Assembly (NCBI RefSeq): GCF_014268585.2
Contig: NZ_CP077092.1
Coordinates: 2,790,001-2,854,000, forward strand
Length of the DNA stretch: 64,000 bases
Source of the DNA: Pseudomonas iranensis
Lineage (GTDB): Bacteria; Pseudomonadota; Gammaproteobacteria; Pseudomonadales; Pseudomonadaceae
Direction of reading: 5' to 3'
Shown here: positions 26,531-35,597 of the stretch, in pieces
Position numbering within the stretch: the stretch's first letter is position 1
How the letters are laid out: each line of letters starts with the position of its first letter
The notes under the pieces: model-generated
Databases searched by the model: none
What the model was told of the DNA's origin: nothing
Seen by the model: the letters and a program-made list of their open reading frames with translations, nothing else
Program-made: the position numbers and the translations under genes

Positions 26531-27463
26531 ATGTCTTCACCCAGCCGTATCCCGACTTACGTCATGCAGCAACGCAGCGAATTGACCGATTTCTACATTC
26601 GCGACAAAAAGGGTCGTCGCGCCGAAACCGCGCCTCACCGGCACGAGTACTTCCAGATCCAGATCAACCTCGGTGGCGACACCGTGCAGCACATCGGCAG
26701 CGTCCAGCGGCCATTCCCGCGCAACACTCTGGCGTTCATCCTGCCGCACCGCGTGCACGTGATTCCGCATCCCGCAGACAGCAATTTCATCGTCATCAAT
26801 TTTTCCCAGACGTTTCTCTTGCCGCATCTGCAATGCGACCCGATGGATCTGGAAGAGGTGTCGATCCTGCTCGCGCCTGAGCTGTCGCCGTTCCGCTTTC
26901 AGGAACATCTGGATTTCATTTTGGGCGATGAGGATTTCGCTCAGGTCTGCGGCCTGATCGAACAGATGCGCGCACTCGATGAGAACCGTCAGTTCGGCAC
27001 GCGGGAAATGCTCAAGGGCTTGTTGCTGCAGATGATCGGCAGCGTGTGTTTTCTCTACGCCGAGCCGCTCAAGCGCCTGGCCGAAGAGAATGCTGCCGAG
27101 AACAGTCGTCGCGACGCCTTGAGCCGCATGTTCGAGTATTTGCGGAAGAACATCGCCGATCCTGATCTCAACCTGATCAAAGTCGCCGCTGCGACCTATC
27201 TGTCACCGACCTACCTGACGCACTGGTTGCGCAAAGAGATCGGCAAGACCTTCACCGAGCTGGTGCTGGAGCGGCGCATGCACGCGGCGCGCAACTTCCT
27301 CCTCAACAGTACGCGCTCGGTGGGCGAGGTGGCGCGGTTGTGCGGGTTCGCCGATGAGGCCTATTTTTCCCGGCGGTTTCGCCAGATTCATGGCCAGCCA
27401 CCGGGGCAGTTCCGCCGCCGCCAGCTCAACCCCGACACGCCGCAGACGCCACTGAATACTTAG
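26531..27463 (+). CDS. AraC-family regulator with cupin sensor domain
   Basis: 310 residues. The N-terminal cupin has PHRHEYFQIQINLGGDTVQH and LAFILPHRVHVIPHP (about 35-80). The C-terminal double HTH (about 205-300) has LNLIKVAAATYLSPTYLTHW and SVGEVARLCGFADEAYFSRR, ending in the usual GQPPGQFRRR. CCCGGAGGACC precedes ATG 26531. It is divergent from the MFS-FAH-SDR-dehydrogenase cluster, of which it is the probable ligand-responsive regulator. Confidence 0.92.
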   Translation: MSSPSRIPTYVMQQRSELTDFYIRDKKGRRAETAPHRHEYFQIQINLGGDTVQHIGSVQRPFPRNTLAFILPHRVHVIPHPADSNFIVINFSQTFLLPHLQCDPMDLEEVSILLAPELSPFRFQEHLDFILGDEDFAQVCGLIEQMRALDENRQFGTREMLKGLLLQMIGSVCFLYAEPLKRLAEENAAENSRRDALSRMFEYLRKNIADPDLNLIKVAAATYLSPTYLTHWLRKEIGKTFTELVLERRMHAARNFLLNSTRSVGEVARLCGFADEAYFSRRFRQIHGQPPGQFRRRQLNPDTPQTPLNT

Positions 27464-27471
27464 AACGGCGC

Positions 27472-28665
27472 TCAGACCCACTTGAAGCGGGCAGGGAAGC
27501 GCGCGACAAAACAGGTGCCCGTTTCACGGTCGGATGTCACGCTCAAGGTGCCGTTGTGCGCATTGGCAATCTGCCCGGCGATGTACAAGCCCAGTCCCAA
27601 CCCTTCATGACGCTGGCCTGCTTCGGAACGGGAAAACGGTTCGAACAGCAGCGGCATCAGCGCAGGCGGGATTGGCGTGCCCTGATTGGTCAACGAAATA
27701 ACGACTTCGTCGCCCTCGGCAAAGGCTTTGAGCACGATCGGTTCGGCGGTGGAGCCGTGGGTCACGGCGTTGCCCAGCAGATTCGATAACAACTGGCTGA
27801 TCCGCAGCGGGTCGCAATAGACCCCGGCCGGCACCTCCAGCGAATCGATAAACTTCGCCTGCGGGTACGCCACCTGGATTTCTGCAAGGGTCTGGCGCAG
27901 CGTTTGCTGCAAGTCATCGACCAGTTTGCGCTGCACCGGGATGCCACTGCCGAGCCGACCCCGGGCGAAGTCGAGGATGTTTTCGATCAGCACGCCCATG
28001 CGCACCGAGCTGGTGCGAATCGCCGACAGCAGCGTGCGCGAGCGCTTGTCCTCGACTTTGCTGTCCAGCAGATCGGCACTCATGCGAATGGCGCTGAGTG
28101 GCGTGCGCAAATCGTGGCCCAGTACCGCAATGAACTGCTCGCGCAGACGGCCCATTTCGTTGGCATCGGCCAGCGCGGTTTTGGTCGCGTGCAAATGGCC
28201 TTGGGTATCCAGGCTCATCGCAATCAGCTGGGCAAAGAGGGTGAGGGTCTTTTCGATGGCCGGGTCATCGAGGTTCGCCGGAACCGAATCAATGGCGCAC
28301 AGCGTGCCGAAAAACTCGCCATCGGCCTTGATGATCGGAATGGAGATATAGCTTTCCAGGCCGTAGGTTTTCGGCGTGTGATGCGTGGAGAACAGCGGGT
28401 GCTGGCTGGCATGGCCGAAGATCACTGGCTGATGGTGCTGGCGGATCTCATGACAAATCGTCGATTCGAGCACCAGTTCGCCGCCGGGTAACAGGCCGAA
28501 GTCAATCGAATCATCCACGGCGCAGGCGATCCACTTGCTCTCGGTGACCCGCGCTACGGCGGCGAAGCGCATACCGGTGATGTGCTTGACCATGCTCAGG
28601 ATCACCGGCACAGCGTCAATGCTGCCGATGGCCTGGAGGTCGGAGGAGAAATCTGTCTGGGGCAT
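27472..28665 (-). CDS. GAF-domain sensor histidine kinase
   Basis: 397 residues, no TM segments, so cytoplasmic. A GAF domain spans about 15-160 (FAAVARVTESKWIACAVDD ... YISIPIIKADGEFFGTLCAID). HisKA has the phospho-acceptor His in AVLGHDLRTPLSAIRMSA (about 190), and HATPase_c has the N box LLSNLLGNAVTHG and G boxes in HEGLGLGLYIAGQI. No response regulator gene is adjacent, so its partner is elsewhere. It is convergent with the AraC gene (8 bp gap). Confidence 0.9.
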   Translation of the reverse strand: MPQTDFSSDLQAIGSIDAVPVILSMVKHITGMRFAAVARVTESKWIACAVDDSIDFGLLPGGELVLESTICHEIRQHHQPVIFGHASQHPLFSTHHTPKTYGLESYISIPIIKADGEFFGTLCAIDSVPANLDDPAIEKTLTLFAQLIAMSLDTQGHLHATKTALADANEMGRLREQFIAVLGHDLRTPLSAIRMSADLLDSKVEDKRSRTLLSAIRTSSVRMGVLIENILDFARGRLGSGIPVQRKLVDDLQQTLRQTLAEIQVAYPQAKFIDSLEVPAGVYCDPLRISQLLSNLLGNAVTHGSTAEPIVLKAFAEGDEVVISLTNQGTPIPPALMPLLFEPFSRSEAGQRHEGLGLGLYIAGQIANAHNGTLSVTSDRETGTCFVARFPARFKWV

Positions 28666-28732
28666 GGCCGGTGCTTCGCGAAAGTGTCGCCAGAGACTAT
28701 CGGTAATTGCCGGCCATGCCTAATGAACCTGC

Positions 28733-28762
28733 AAAAAGGGCACCGGAAAACTCCCGGCGCCC
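28733..28762 (-). terminator. Rho-independent terminator after the siderophore receptor gene
   Basis: Read on the minus strand: GGGCGCCGG, loop GAGTTTT, CCGGTGCCC, then TTTTT. Nine pairs including one G-T wobble plus the T-run lie about 30 bases after the receptor stop codon. Confidence 0.75.
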
Positions 28763-28790
28763 TGTGTGGTGCTTGCTGAGCGCTATCGCC

Positions 28791-30959
28791 TCAGAACTTG
28801 TACTTGGCGGTCATCATGTAGCTGCGCGGGGTGCCGTAGTTATCGGTCGAGCCCCAGGTCACGTCGGTGCCGATGGAGGAATAGTACTTGCGGTCGAAAA
28901 TGTTGTTGGCGTTGACCTGCAAGTCGAGGTGCTTGTTGACCTCATAACCGGCCATCAGGTCGGTGACCGCGTAGCCACCCTGTTCGAGGCGATAGCTGCC
29001 GCCGTTGGCCAGAGCGATGTCGTTGTACATGCGGCTCTGCCAGTAGACGTTGCCGCCCACGCGCAGTTTTTCCAGCGGGCCTTTGAAGCGATACACGGTG
29101 GAGACCTTGAACAGGTGCTCGGGCATGTCGGTGTCGAATTTCTGGTTATTGTTGGCCGGGTTTTCGTCCTTGATGTAGTGGGCGCGGGTGAAGGTGTAGC
29201 CGGCGCCGACTTGCCATTGCTCGGTCAGCGCACCTTGCAGTTCCATGTCCACGCCTTGGGCGCGAACCTTGCCGGAGGTTTCGTAGCAGGTCAGTTCCGG
29301 GCAGCCTAGCTGGGTCGCTGCCTGAGTGGCGCGGTTGGTCTGGTCCATCTGGAACACTGCCACGCTGCCGTTCAGCGCACCGTCGAAATATTCGCCCTTG
29401 ATACCGACTTCGTAGTTTTCACCGACGATCGGCTCCAGCACTTTGCCGCCCAGGTCCTTCTGGGTTTGCGGGGTGAAGATGTCGGTGTAGCTCGCGTAGA
29501 CCGAGTGATGGTCATCGAGTTTGTAGATCAGGCCGGCGTAACGGGTCAGGTTGCGCGTGACCTTGAAGTCACCGTCGGCACTGCGATCGTCGTAGTCATA
29601 CCAGTCCAGGCGGCTGCCGAGGATCAGCGTCAGCGGGTCGGCCAGGCTCAAGCGCGTGGTCAGGTAAACCGCATCCTGAGTGGTTACGTTGCGCGATTTG
29701 CCACTGCGCACGAAGTCAGGCTTGGGCGCGCCGATCGGCAGGCCGGTGTCGTAGGGCGAGTATTCCTTGGTGGTGGCGTCGTACACCCGATTGCTGGCGC
29801 CGACTACCAACTCGTGGGTACGGCCGAACGCTTCGAACGGGCCGCTGGCGAAACCGTCGAAGGCGCGTTGCTTGTCGGTGTGGTGCGATTGGTAGGCGGT
29901 GGTTTCCAGCGGGCCGTCGTAACGCGACAGGTACGTGCCGGAGAATTCACCCTCGAGTGTCGACGTCGAGCCACCGAGGTGCAGTTTCCAGTCGTTGTCG
30001 AAACGGTGTTCGACTTCACCGAATACGGTGTCGACTTGCAGCTTGCGGTTCTCCCAATCGGTACCGGGATAGGTGGAGCGGGGCAGATCAAGGTGGTGGC
30101 CGTCTTCGCCGATCGGCAGGCCGCCCCAGAAATAATTGGTCTGATCGTTCTGCCGGGAGAAACCGAGGGTCGCCGTGGTGCTGTCGCTAAGGTCGGCTTC
30201 ACCGATGGCGTAGAACAGGCCGTGATCGTTTTCTTCCTTGTCGCGAAAACTGTCGGCGCCCTGATACGACGTCACCACCCGGCCACGCAGGGTGCCGCTG
30301 TCGTTCAGCGGGCTGGAGGCGTCGACTTCGCCACGGTAGTCATCCCAGCTGCCGGCGGCGCCGGTGAGGGTCACGCGCTGATCGGCGGTCGGACGCTTGC
30401 GCACCATGTTGATCGCCGCCGACGGGTTGCCGGCACCGGTGACCAGACCGGTCGCACCACGGACGATTTCCACCCGATCAAACATCGCCAGGTTCGGTTG
30501 CACCGCCAGGGTGTACGGCGAATACGAGCTGGGCAGGCCGTCGTACATGATGTTGTCGATGTCGAAACCGCGCGCCTTGTAAGTCTGCCGCCCCGGGCCG
30601 CTGGCCTCGCTGAGGAACAGCCCCGGCGTGCCGCGCACCACGTCGTTGACGCTGGTCATGTTCTGGTCGTCCATGCGCTGGCGAGTGATCACCGTCACCG
30701 CCTGCGGCGTTTCGCGCATGGTCAGCGACAGCTTGGTCGCGGTCTGCATCGGGCCGGTGGTGTAGGACTGCGTGTCTTCGGTGGTGCTGCTCATCTGCGT
30801 GGCGCCGATTTCGGTCGCTTGCAGTTCCAGCGGGCCATTGGCGGGCGCAGTGGCTGCGGTTTCTTCAGCCAACGCAGGAGCGATGCTGGCCATGCCGATG
30901 GCGATTGCGAGGAGGTTAGGTGAAAGGTTCGAGCGGCGGTGAATGGTGTGAAACGACAT
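28791..30959 (-). CDS. TonB-dependent siderophore receptor
   Basis: 722 residues, signal peptide about 1-31 (IAIGMASIAPALA). The mature N-terminus goes straight into the plug without an STN domain, so it should not signal to a sigma factor. The plug has LSLTMRETPQAVTVITRQRM, YKARGFDIDNIMYDG and VEIVRGATGLVTGAGNPSAAI, characteristic of the FhuE/FpvA/FhuA-type ferric siderophore receptors. The barrel ends in the expected aromatic residue (MMTAKYKF). A Fur-box-like sequence lies about 50 bp upstream. It probably takes up a xenosiderophore (inference); the ligand is not identifiable. Confidence 0.92.
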   Translation of the reverse strand: MSFHTIHRRSNLSPNLLAIAIGMASIAPALAEETAATAPANGPLELQATEIGATQMSSTTEDTQSYTTGPMQTATKLSLTMRETPQAVTVITRQRMDDQNMTSVNDVVRGTPGLFLSEASGPGRQTYKARGFDIDNIMYDGLPSSYSPYTLAVQPNLAMFDRVEIVRGATGLVTGAGNPSAAINMVRKRPTADQRVTLTGAAGSWDDYRGEVDASSPLNDSGTLRGRVVTSYQGADSFRDKEENDHGLFYAIGEADLSDSTTATLGFSRQNDQTNYFWGGLPIGEDGHHLDLPRSTYPGTDWENRKLQVDTVFGEVEHRFDNDWKLHLGGSTSTLEGEFSGTYLSRYDGPLETTAYQSHHTDKQRAFDGFASGPFEAFGRTHELVVGASNRVYDATTKEYSPYDTGLPIGAPKPDFVRSGKSRNVTTQDAVYLTTRLSLADPLTLILGSRLDWYDYDDRSADGDFKVTRNLTRYAGLIYKLDDHHSVYASYTDIFTPQTQKDLGGKVLEPIVGENYEVGIKGEYFDGALNGSVAVFQMDQTNRATQAATQLGCPELTCYETSGKVRAQGVDMELQGALTEQWQVGAGYTFTRAHYIKDENPANNNQKFDTDMPEHLFKVSTVYRFKGPLEKLRVGGNVYWQSRMYNDIALANGGSYRLEQGGYAVTDLMAGYEVNKHLDLQVNANNIFDRKYYSSIGTDVTWGSTDNYGTPRSYMMTAKYKF

Positions 30960-30991
30960 CTATCTGCTTCCCCAAGATTTACCCAAACGAA

Positions 30992-31028
30992 ACTAATGCG
31001 AGTGCATGTAAGAATTATTCGCATTAGT
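30992..31028. promoter_or_regulatory. 10-bp inverted repeat enclosing a Fur-box-like site
   Basis: ACTAATGCGA (30992-31001) is perfectly inverted as TCGCATTAGT (31019-31028). Between and over the right arm, the minus strand reads ATGCGAATAATTCTTACAT (31006-31024), similar to Pseudomonas Fur boxes. It is 33-69 bp upstream of the siderophore receptor start, as expected for iron repression. Confidence 0.5.
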
Positions 31029-31118
31029 ATGTCGGAAGTTTCCGGGGGAATAAACCCGTACGAGTCAGTTAGTTAATGATTTTTTCACAATTGGATTTGA
31101 TGGCTTTCGCAGGCAAAT

Positions 31119-31208
31119 GTGGAAGCGAACCTGCTCGCGAAGGCGGTGGGTCATTCAACGGGTTCGTTGTCTGATACTCCGCTTTCGCGAGCAGGCTCGC
31201 TCCCACAG
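31119..31208. repeat. REPIN
   Basis: A diverged GTGGAAGCGAACCTGCTCGCGA at 31119 is paired with inverted TTCGCGAGCAGGCTCGCTCC ending near 31208. It lies between the convergent-side end of yghU and the receptor promoter region. Confidence 0.82.
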
Positions 31209-31229
31209 GGTTATGCGTTTTTTCTGAAA

Positions 31230-32069
31230 TCAGTCCAGATCCTTCGCCTCATGCCGCTCCGGCACCTGACTGTCTTCATCACCCCAGGTGCGATTCACTC
31301 GCTGCCCACGGATTACCGCTGGCCGCTTGGCGATTTCTTCGGCCCAGCGCTGCACATGGGTGTATTCATGCGCCGCGAGAAATTCCGCCGCCGAGTAAAC
31401 GTTGTTGCGCACCAGTTGCCCGTACCAGGGCCATACGGCGATATCGGCGATGGTGTAATCGTCGCCGGCCAGATAGGCGTTGTCGGCGAGACGGCGGTTG
31501 AGCACATCCAGCTGCCGTTTGGCTTCCATGGTGAAGCGGTTGATCGGGTATTCGAGCTTCTCCGGCGCATACGCGTAGAAATGCCCGAAACCGCCGCCCA
31601 GATACGGCGCCGAGCCCATTTGCCAGAACAGCCAGTTGAGGGTTTCGGTGCGACCGGCCGGATCCTTGGGCAGCAAGGCGCCGAACTTTTCCGCGAGATA
31701 CAGCAGGATCGAACCGGACTCGAACACCCGGATCGGCGGCTCGACGCTGCGATCCAGCAGCGCCGGGATTTTCGAGTTCGGGTTGACTTCGACAAAGCCG
31801 CTGGAGAACTGATCGCCCTCGCCAATGCGGATCAGCCACGCGTCGTATTCGGCCTCGCTGTGCCCGAGTGCAAGCAGCTCTTCGAGCATGATGGTGACTT
31901 TCACACCGTTGGGCGTGGCCAGCGAATACAGTTGCAGCGGATGCTTGCCGACCGGCAGTTCCTTATCGTGGGTCGGCCCGGCGATCGGCCGGTTGATGCT
32001 GGCGAAGTGGCCGCCGGAAGGGGCTTCGTGTTTCCAGACCTTGGGCGGAACGTAAGACGCTTTGCTCAT
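31230..32069 (-). CDS. yghU: glutathione S-transferase family protein YghU
   Basis: 279 residues, strongly like E. coli YghU through the whole length: INRPIAGPTHDKELPVGKHP, LYSLATPNGVKVTIMLEELL, GDQFSSGFVEVNPNSKIPAL, VFESGSILLYLAEKFG and GGGFGHFYAYAPEKLEYPIN. These nu-class GSTs bind two glutathiones and reduce disulfides or organic peroxides in the cytoplasm. ATG 32069 follows GAGG and gives the family N-terminus. It is flanked by REP elements on both sides and seems monocistronic. Confidence 0.95.
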   Translation of the reverse strand: MSKASYVPPKVWKHEAPSGGHFASINRPIAGPTHDKELPVGKHPLQLYSLATPNGVKVTIMLEELLALGHSEAEYDAWLIRIGEGDQFSSGFVEVNPNSKIPALLDRSVEPPIRVFESGSILLYLAEKFGALLPKDPAGRTETLNWLFWQMGSAPYLGGGFGHFYAYAPEKLEYPINRFTMEAKRQLDVLNRRLADNAYLAGDDYTIADIAVWPWYGQLVRNNVYSAAEFLAAHEYTHVQRWAEEIAKRPAVIRGQRVNRTWGDEDSQVPERHEAKDLD

Positions 32070-32141
32070 GAAACGGACCTCGTCGATGCTGGGAGAGAAC
32101 AGGTAGACACCGTATCTCGAAAGGATTGAGAACACTACCTT

Positions 32142-32285
32142 GTGGGAGCTGGCTTGCCAGCGATGACGGCGGCACATCCAGCATCAATATTGGCTGACCC
32201 ACCGCAATCGCTGGCAAGCCAGCTCCCACAGGTTCGGAGTCAGGCACAAGTCTCCCGTGGGAGCGAGCCTGCTCGCGAAAGCGTC
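32142..32285. repeat. REPIN (GGCTTGCCAGC type) followed by a single REP
   Basis: GTGGGAGCTGGCTTGCCAGCGA starts at 32142 with its inverse ending near 32231. A single REP of the other subtype (GTGGGAGCGAGCCTGCTCGCGA) starts at 32257. Two REP subtypes thus sit side by side between yghU and the cupin gene. Confidence 0.82.
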
Positions 32286-32301
32286 GGCAGTGTCGCCGCG
32301 C

Positions 32302-32805
32302 CTAATGGCTCCAATACTGCCCAACCGCACCCCCGACTCCCTGCACCGGATCTGTCTCAGGAAACGCCAGCCCCGCAATCCGCGCCAACTGCGCATCACT
32401 CGGCGCGGCCCGGCAAATATCCGCCTGCTGCCCCGGCGGATAAGCACCCACCACCAGAAAATCCGCACTCGAGCCCAGATTGCAGTGCCCGGTCCCGGCG
32501 GGCAGCAACAGCACATCACCGGCACTGACGTCGACGACTTGCCCATCAGGCCCGCCCAACATCAGCCGCGCCTGCCCGGCCGCCACGCCAAGCACTTCAT
32601 GGCCTTCGGTGTGGTAGTGGTGATAGTCGTAAACTCCGTAGCGCCACTGCGCCGGCCAGCCATTGGCGCCGAAGGTCTGCTCGAAGCGCGCCGCCGGGTC
32701 GTCGCCCTCAACGGCAATCGCGCGGCGGTAGATCAGCACTGGCAGACGCGGATTGTTCGGCACCCAGTCATTACGTTGAAGCAGCAGGGTTTGTACTTCA
32801 GTCAT
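32302..32805 (-). CDS. cupin-domain protein
   Basis: 167 residues. The cupin core has [29 protein letters not shown] sequence (His/His/Glu metal set) and [17 protein letters not shown] with the third His. YrkC-like cupins of this shape are common, but the role is unknown. GGAGG before ATG 32805 fixes the start; an in-frame ATG at 32826 lies upstream of the site. Confidence 0.82.
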   Translation of the reverse strand: MTEVQTLLLQRNDWVPNNPRLPVLIYRRAIAVEGDDPAARFEQTFGANGWPAQWRYGVYDYHHYHTEGHEVLGVAAGQARLMLGGPDGQVVDVSAGDVLLLPAGTGHCNLGSSADFLVVGAYPPGQQADICRAAPSDAQLARIAGLAFPETDPVQGVGGAVGQYWSH

Positions 32806-32986
32806 GGCCCATCCTCCTTCGATCATTTCTCAATCGACCACAGAGCAGGGCGCGCGCCTCAAAAAAATCATTGCCGCGCAAACACGGCGCCGAAGTTGAT
32901 ACCCGGAAAATCCAGCGAAACTTCATCGCGCAGCGGGCTGTCCAGACCCTTACATGTCCATGCAGCGGTAAATGGCGAGGGTCAAG

Positions 32987-34774
32987 ATGACGATGACAGT
33001 TGGTGATTTTCTGGTTGAGCGGCTCAGCGAATGGGGCGTGACGCGGATTTTTGGTTATCCGGGGGATGGCATCAACGGCGTGTTCGGCGCCATGAGCCGG
33101 GCCAAAGGCAAGATCGAATTCGTTCAGGCACGGCACGAGGAAATGGCTGCGTTCATGGCCTCGGCCCACGCCAAGTTCACTGGCGAGCTGGGCGTTTGCA
33201 TCGCCACCTCCGGCCCCGGCGCTTCGCACCTGATCACCGGCCTCTACGATGCGCGCATGGACCACATGCCGGTGCTGGCCATCGTCGGTCAGCAGGCGCG
33301 CACGGCGCTGGGCAGTCACTACCAGCAGGAGCTGGATCTGGTGTCGATGTTCAAGGATGTCGCCGGTGCGTTTGTGCAGCAGGCTTCGGCGCCGTCGCAA
33401 GTGCGCCATCTGCTTGATCGCGCGGTGCGCACTGCGGTCGGCGAGCGCCGCGTCACCGCGTTGATTCTGCCCAATGACTTGCAGGATCTGCCCTACGAAC
33501 AACCGGCGCGCGCCCATGGCACCGCGCATTCCGGCGTCGGCTACAGCAAGCCGAAAGTCGTTCCTTATGCAGCCGATCTGCAACGCGCCGCCGAGGTACT
33601 GAACAGCGGCGAGAAAGTCGCGATTCTGGTCGGTGCCGGTGCGCTGGAGGCGACCGATCTGGTCATCGCCGTGGCGGAGAAACTCGGCGCCGGTGTCGCC
33701 AAAGCGCTGTTGGGCAAAGCAGTGTTACCTGACGATTTGCAGTGGGTCACCGGCAGCATCGGCCTGCTCGGCACCGAGCCCAGCTACAAGCTGATGAGCG
33801 AGTGCGACACCTTGCTGATGATCGGTTCGGGCTTCCCGTATTCCGAGTTTCTGCCCAAGGAAGGCCAGGCGCGCGGGGTGCAGATCGACTTGCAGCCGGA
33901 CATGCTCAGCCTGCGTTATCCGATGGAGGTCAATCTGGTCGGTGATTCAGCGGAAACCCTCGCCGCGTTGCTGCCGCTGCTGGAACAAAAGACCTCGAAC
34001 AAATGGCGCAAGAAGATCGAAGGCTGGCGCGGGAGTTGGGAGAAAACTCTGGAAAAACGCGCCATGGCCAAAGCCGATCCGGTCAACCCGCAACGAGTGG
34101 TCTACGAGTTGTCGCCGCGTTTGCCCGAGCAGGCGATTATCACCAGCGACTCTGGCTCTTGCGCCAACTGGTTCGCCCGCGACCTGAAAATCCGTCGCGG
34201 CATGAAATGCTCACTTTCCGGTGGCCTGGCCTCGATGGGCGCGGCGGTGCCCTATGCGATCGCGGCCAAGTTCGCCTTCCCGGAACGCCCGGTCATTGCC
34301 CTGGTCGGCGACGGCGCGATGCAGATGAACAACATGGCCGAGCTGATCACTGTCGCCAAATACTGGCGGCAATGGCAGAGCCCGAAATGGATCTGCGCGG
34401 TGTTCAACAACGAAGACCTCAACCAGGTCACCTGGGAGCAGCGGGTGATGGAGGGCGATCCCAAGTTCGAAGCGTCGCAAAGCATTCCGGACGTGCCGTA
34501 TCACCTGTTCGCGATCTCCATTGGCCTCAAGGGCATTTTCGTTGACCGTGAAGAAGAGGTCGCCGCTGCGTGGGAACAGGCACTCGCCTCGGAAGTGCCG
34601 GTGCTGATCGAGTTCAAGACCGACCCGAACGTGCCGCCGCTGCCACCGCACATCAAGCTTGAGCAAGCGAAGAAATTCGCCACGACCCTGCTCAAGGGCG
34701 ATCCGGACGAAGCCGGGGTGATCGTGCAGACCGCCAAGCAGGTGCTGGGCGCCGTGTTGCCGGGCAAGAAATGA
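32987..34774 (+). CDS. thiamine-diphosphate enzyme, pyruvate oxidase/acetolactate synthase-like
   Basis: 595 residues with the three-domain ThDP layout. The N-terminal Pyr domain has IFGYPGDGINGVFGAM and the catalytic Glu in QARHEEMAAFMASAHAK. A central domain (about 200-330) follows, then the C-terminal PP domain with the ThDP/Mg motif GDGAMQMNNMAEL ... VFNNEDLNQ. It resembles PoxB-type pyruvate oxidases and other ThDP-requiring proteins; the substrate is not certain. ATG 32987 is preferred over 32972 because GAGGG lies just before it. DUF72 starts 10 bp after its stop. Confidence 0.87.
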   Translation: MTMTVGDFLVERLSEWGVTRIFGYPGDGINGVFGAMSRAKGKIEFVQARHEEMAAFMASAHAKFTGELGVCIATSGPGASHLITGLYDARMDHMPVLAIVGQQARTALGSHYQQELDLVSMFKDVAGAFVQQASAPSQVRHLLDRAVRTAVGERRVTALILPNDLQDLPYEQPARAHGTAHSGVGYSKPKVVPYAADLQRAAEVLNSGEKVAILVGAGALEATDLVIAVAEKLGAGVAKALLGKAVLPDDLQWVTGSIGLLGTEPSYKLMSECDTLLMIGSGFPYSEFLPKEGQARGVQIDLQPDMLSLRYPMEVNLVGDSAETLAALLPLLEQKTSNKWRKKIEGWRGSWEKTLEKRAMAKADPVNPQRVVYELSPRLPEQAIITSDSGSCANWFARDLKIRRGMKCSLSGGLASMGAAVPYAIAAKFAFPERPVIALVGDGAMQMNNMAELITVAKYWRQWQSPKWICAVFNNEDLNQVTWEQRVMEGDPKFEASQSIPDVPYHLFAISIGLKGIFVDREEEVAAAWEQALASEVPVLIEFKTDPNVPPLPPHIKLEQAKKFATTLLKGDPDEAGVIVQTAKQVLGAVLPGKK

Positions 34775-34784
34775 CGGTGCGCGC

Positions 34785-35522
34785 TTGAACGAACCAGCGA
34801 TATTCATCGGTTGCGCCGGCTGGAGTCTCGGGCGCGAGCACTGGCCGGCATTCCCCGCCGAGGGCACGCACCTGCAACGCTACGCCGCGCGCTTCAACTG
34901 TGTGGAAATCAACAGCTCGTTCTATCGTCCGCATCGGCGTCAGACCTACGAACGCTGGGCCGACTCGGTAGCGCCGGACTTTCGCTTCGCCGTGAAAGTG
35001 CCGAAGCTCATCACCCATGAACAGCGGCTGGCGGACAGCGCGGCCGCGCTCGATGAGTTTCTCGGGCAATGCCAGGGCTTGGGAGATCGACTCGGTTGCC
35101 TGCTGGTGCAACTGCCACCCAAACTTGCCTTCGATGCGCCGGTGGCCGAGGCGTTTTTTCATGCCCTGCGCGAGCGGTTCAAGGGCAGTGTGGTGCTGGA
35201 ACCACGACACGAATCGTGGACTGGCGCTGAGGCCATGCTGGTGGAGCTGCAGATTGCCCAGGCAGTGGTCGATCCCTCGCGGATCAGCACCGACACCGCG
35301 CCGGGCGGCTGGCAAGGCTTGCAGTATTGGCGCCTGCATGGTTCGCCACGGATTTATCACAGCGGTTATGACGCGGCTTATTTGCAGCAGCTTGCTCAGA
35401 ACCTGCAGAGCGCGAAGGCTGAAGGCAAAGACATCTGGTGCATCTTCGACAATACCGCCAGCGGTGCTGCCACGGCCGATGCGCTGGCTTTGAAGGCCTT
35501 GATCGAAGGCGTCGAACGCTGA
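34785..35522 (+). CDS. DUF72 (YecE-like) protein
   Basis: 245 residues with DUF72 landmarks: FIGCAGWSLGREHWPAFP, CVEINSSFYRPHRRQTYERW, DFRFAVKVPKLITHE, LGCLLVQLPPKLAFD and the late YWRLHGSPRIYHSGY. A TIM-barrel-like fold with an unknown enzyme activity is expected. The start appears to be TTG 34785; no in-frame ATG is available before the conserved part. It follows the ThDP enzyme by 10 bp, so they are probably cotranscribed. Confidence 0.88.
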   Translation: MNEPAIFIGCAGWSLGREHWPAFPAEGTHLQRYAARFNCVEINSSFYRPHRRQTYERWADSVAPDFRFAVKVPKLITHEQRLADSAAALDEFLGQCQGLGDRLGCLLVQLPPKLAFDAPVAEAFFHALRERFKGSVVLEPRHESWTGAEAMLVELQIAQAVVDPSRISTDTAPGGWQGLQYWRLHGSPRIYHSGYDAAYLQQLAQNLQSAKAEGKDIWCIFDNTASGAATADALALKALIEGVER

Positions 35523-35597
35523 ACGACGACGCTCTCACCAACCCACACAAACCATCCGGCTACAGGTAAACTCCGCTCACTTTTTCAAGGAGTTCAC

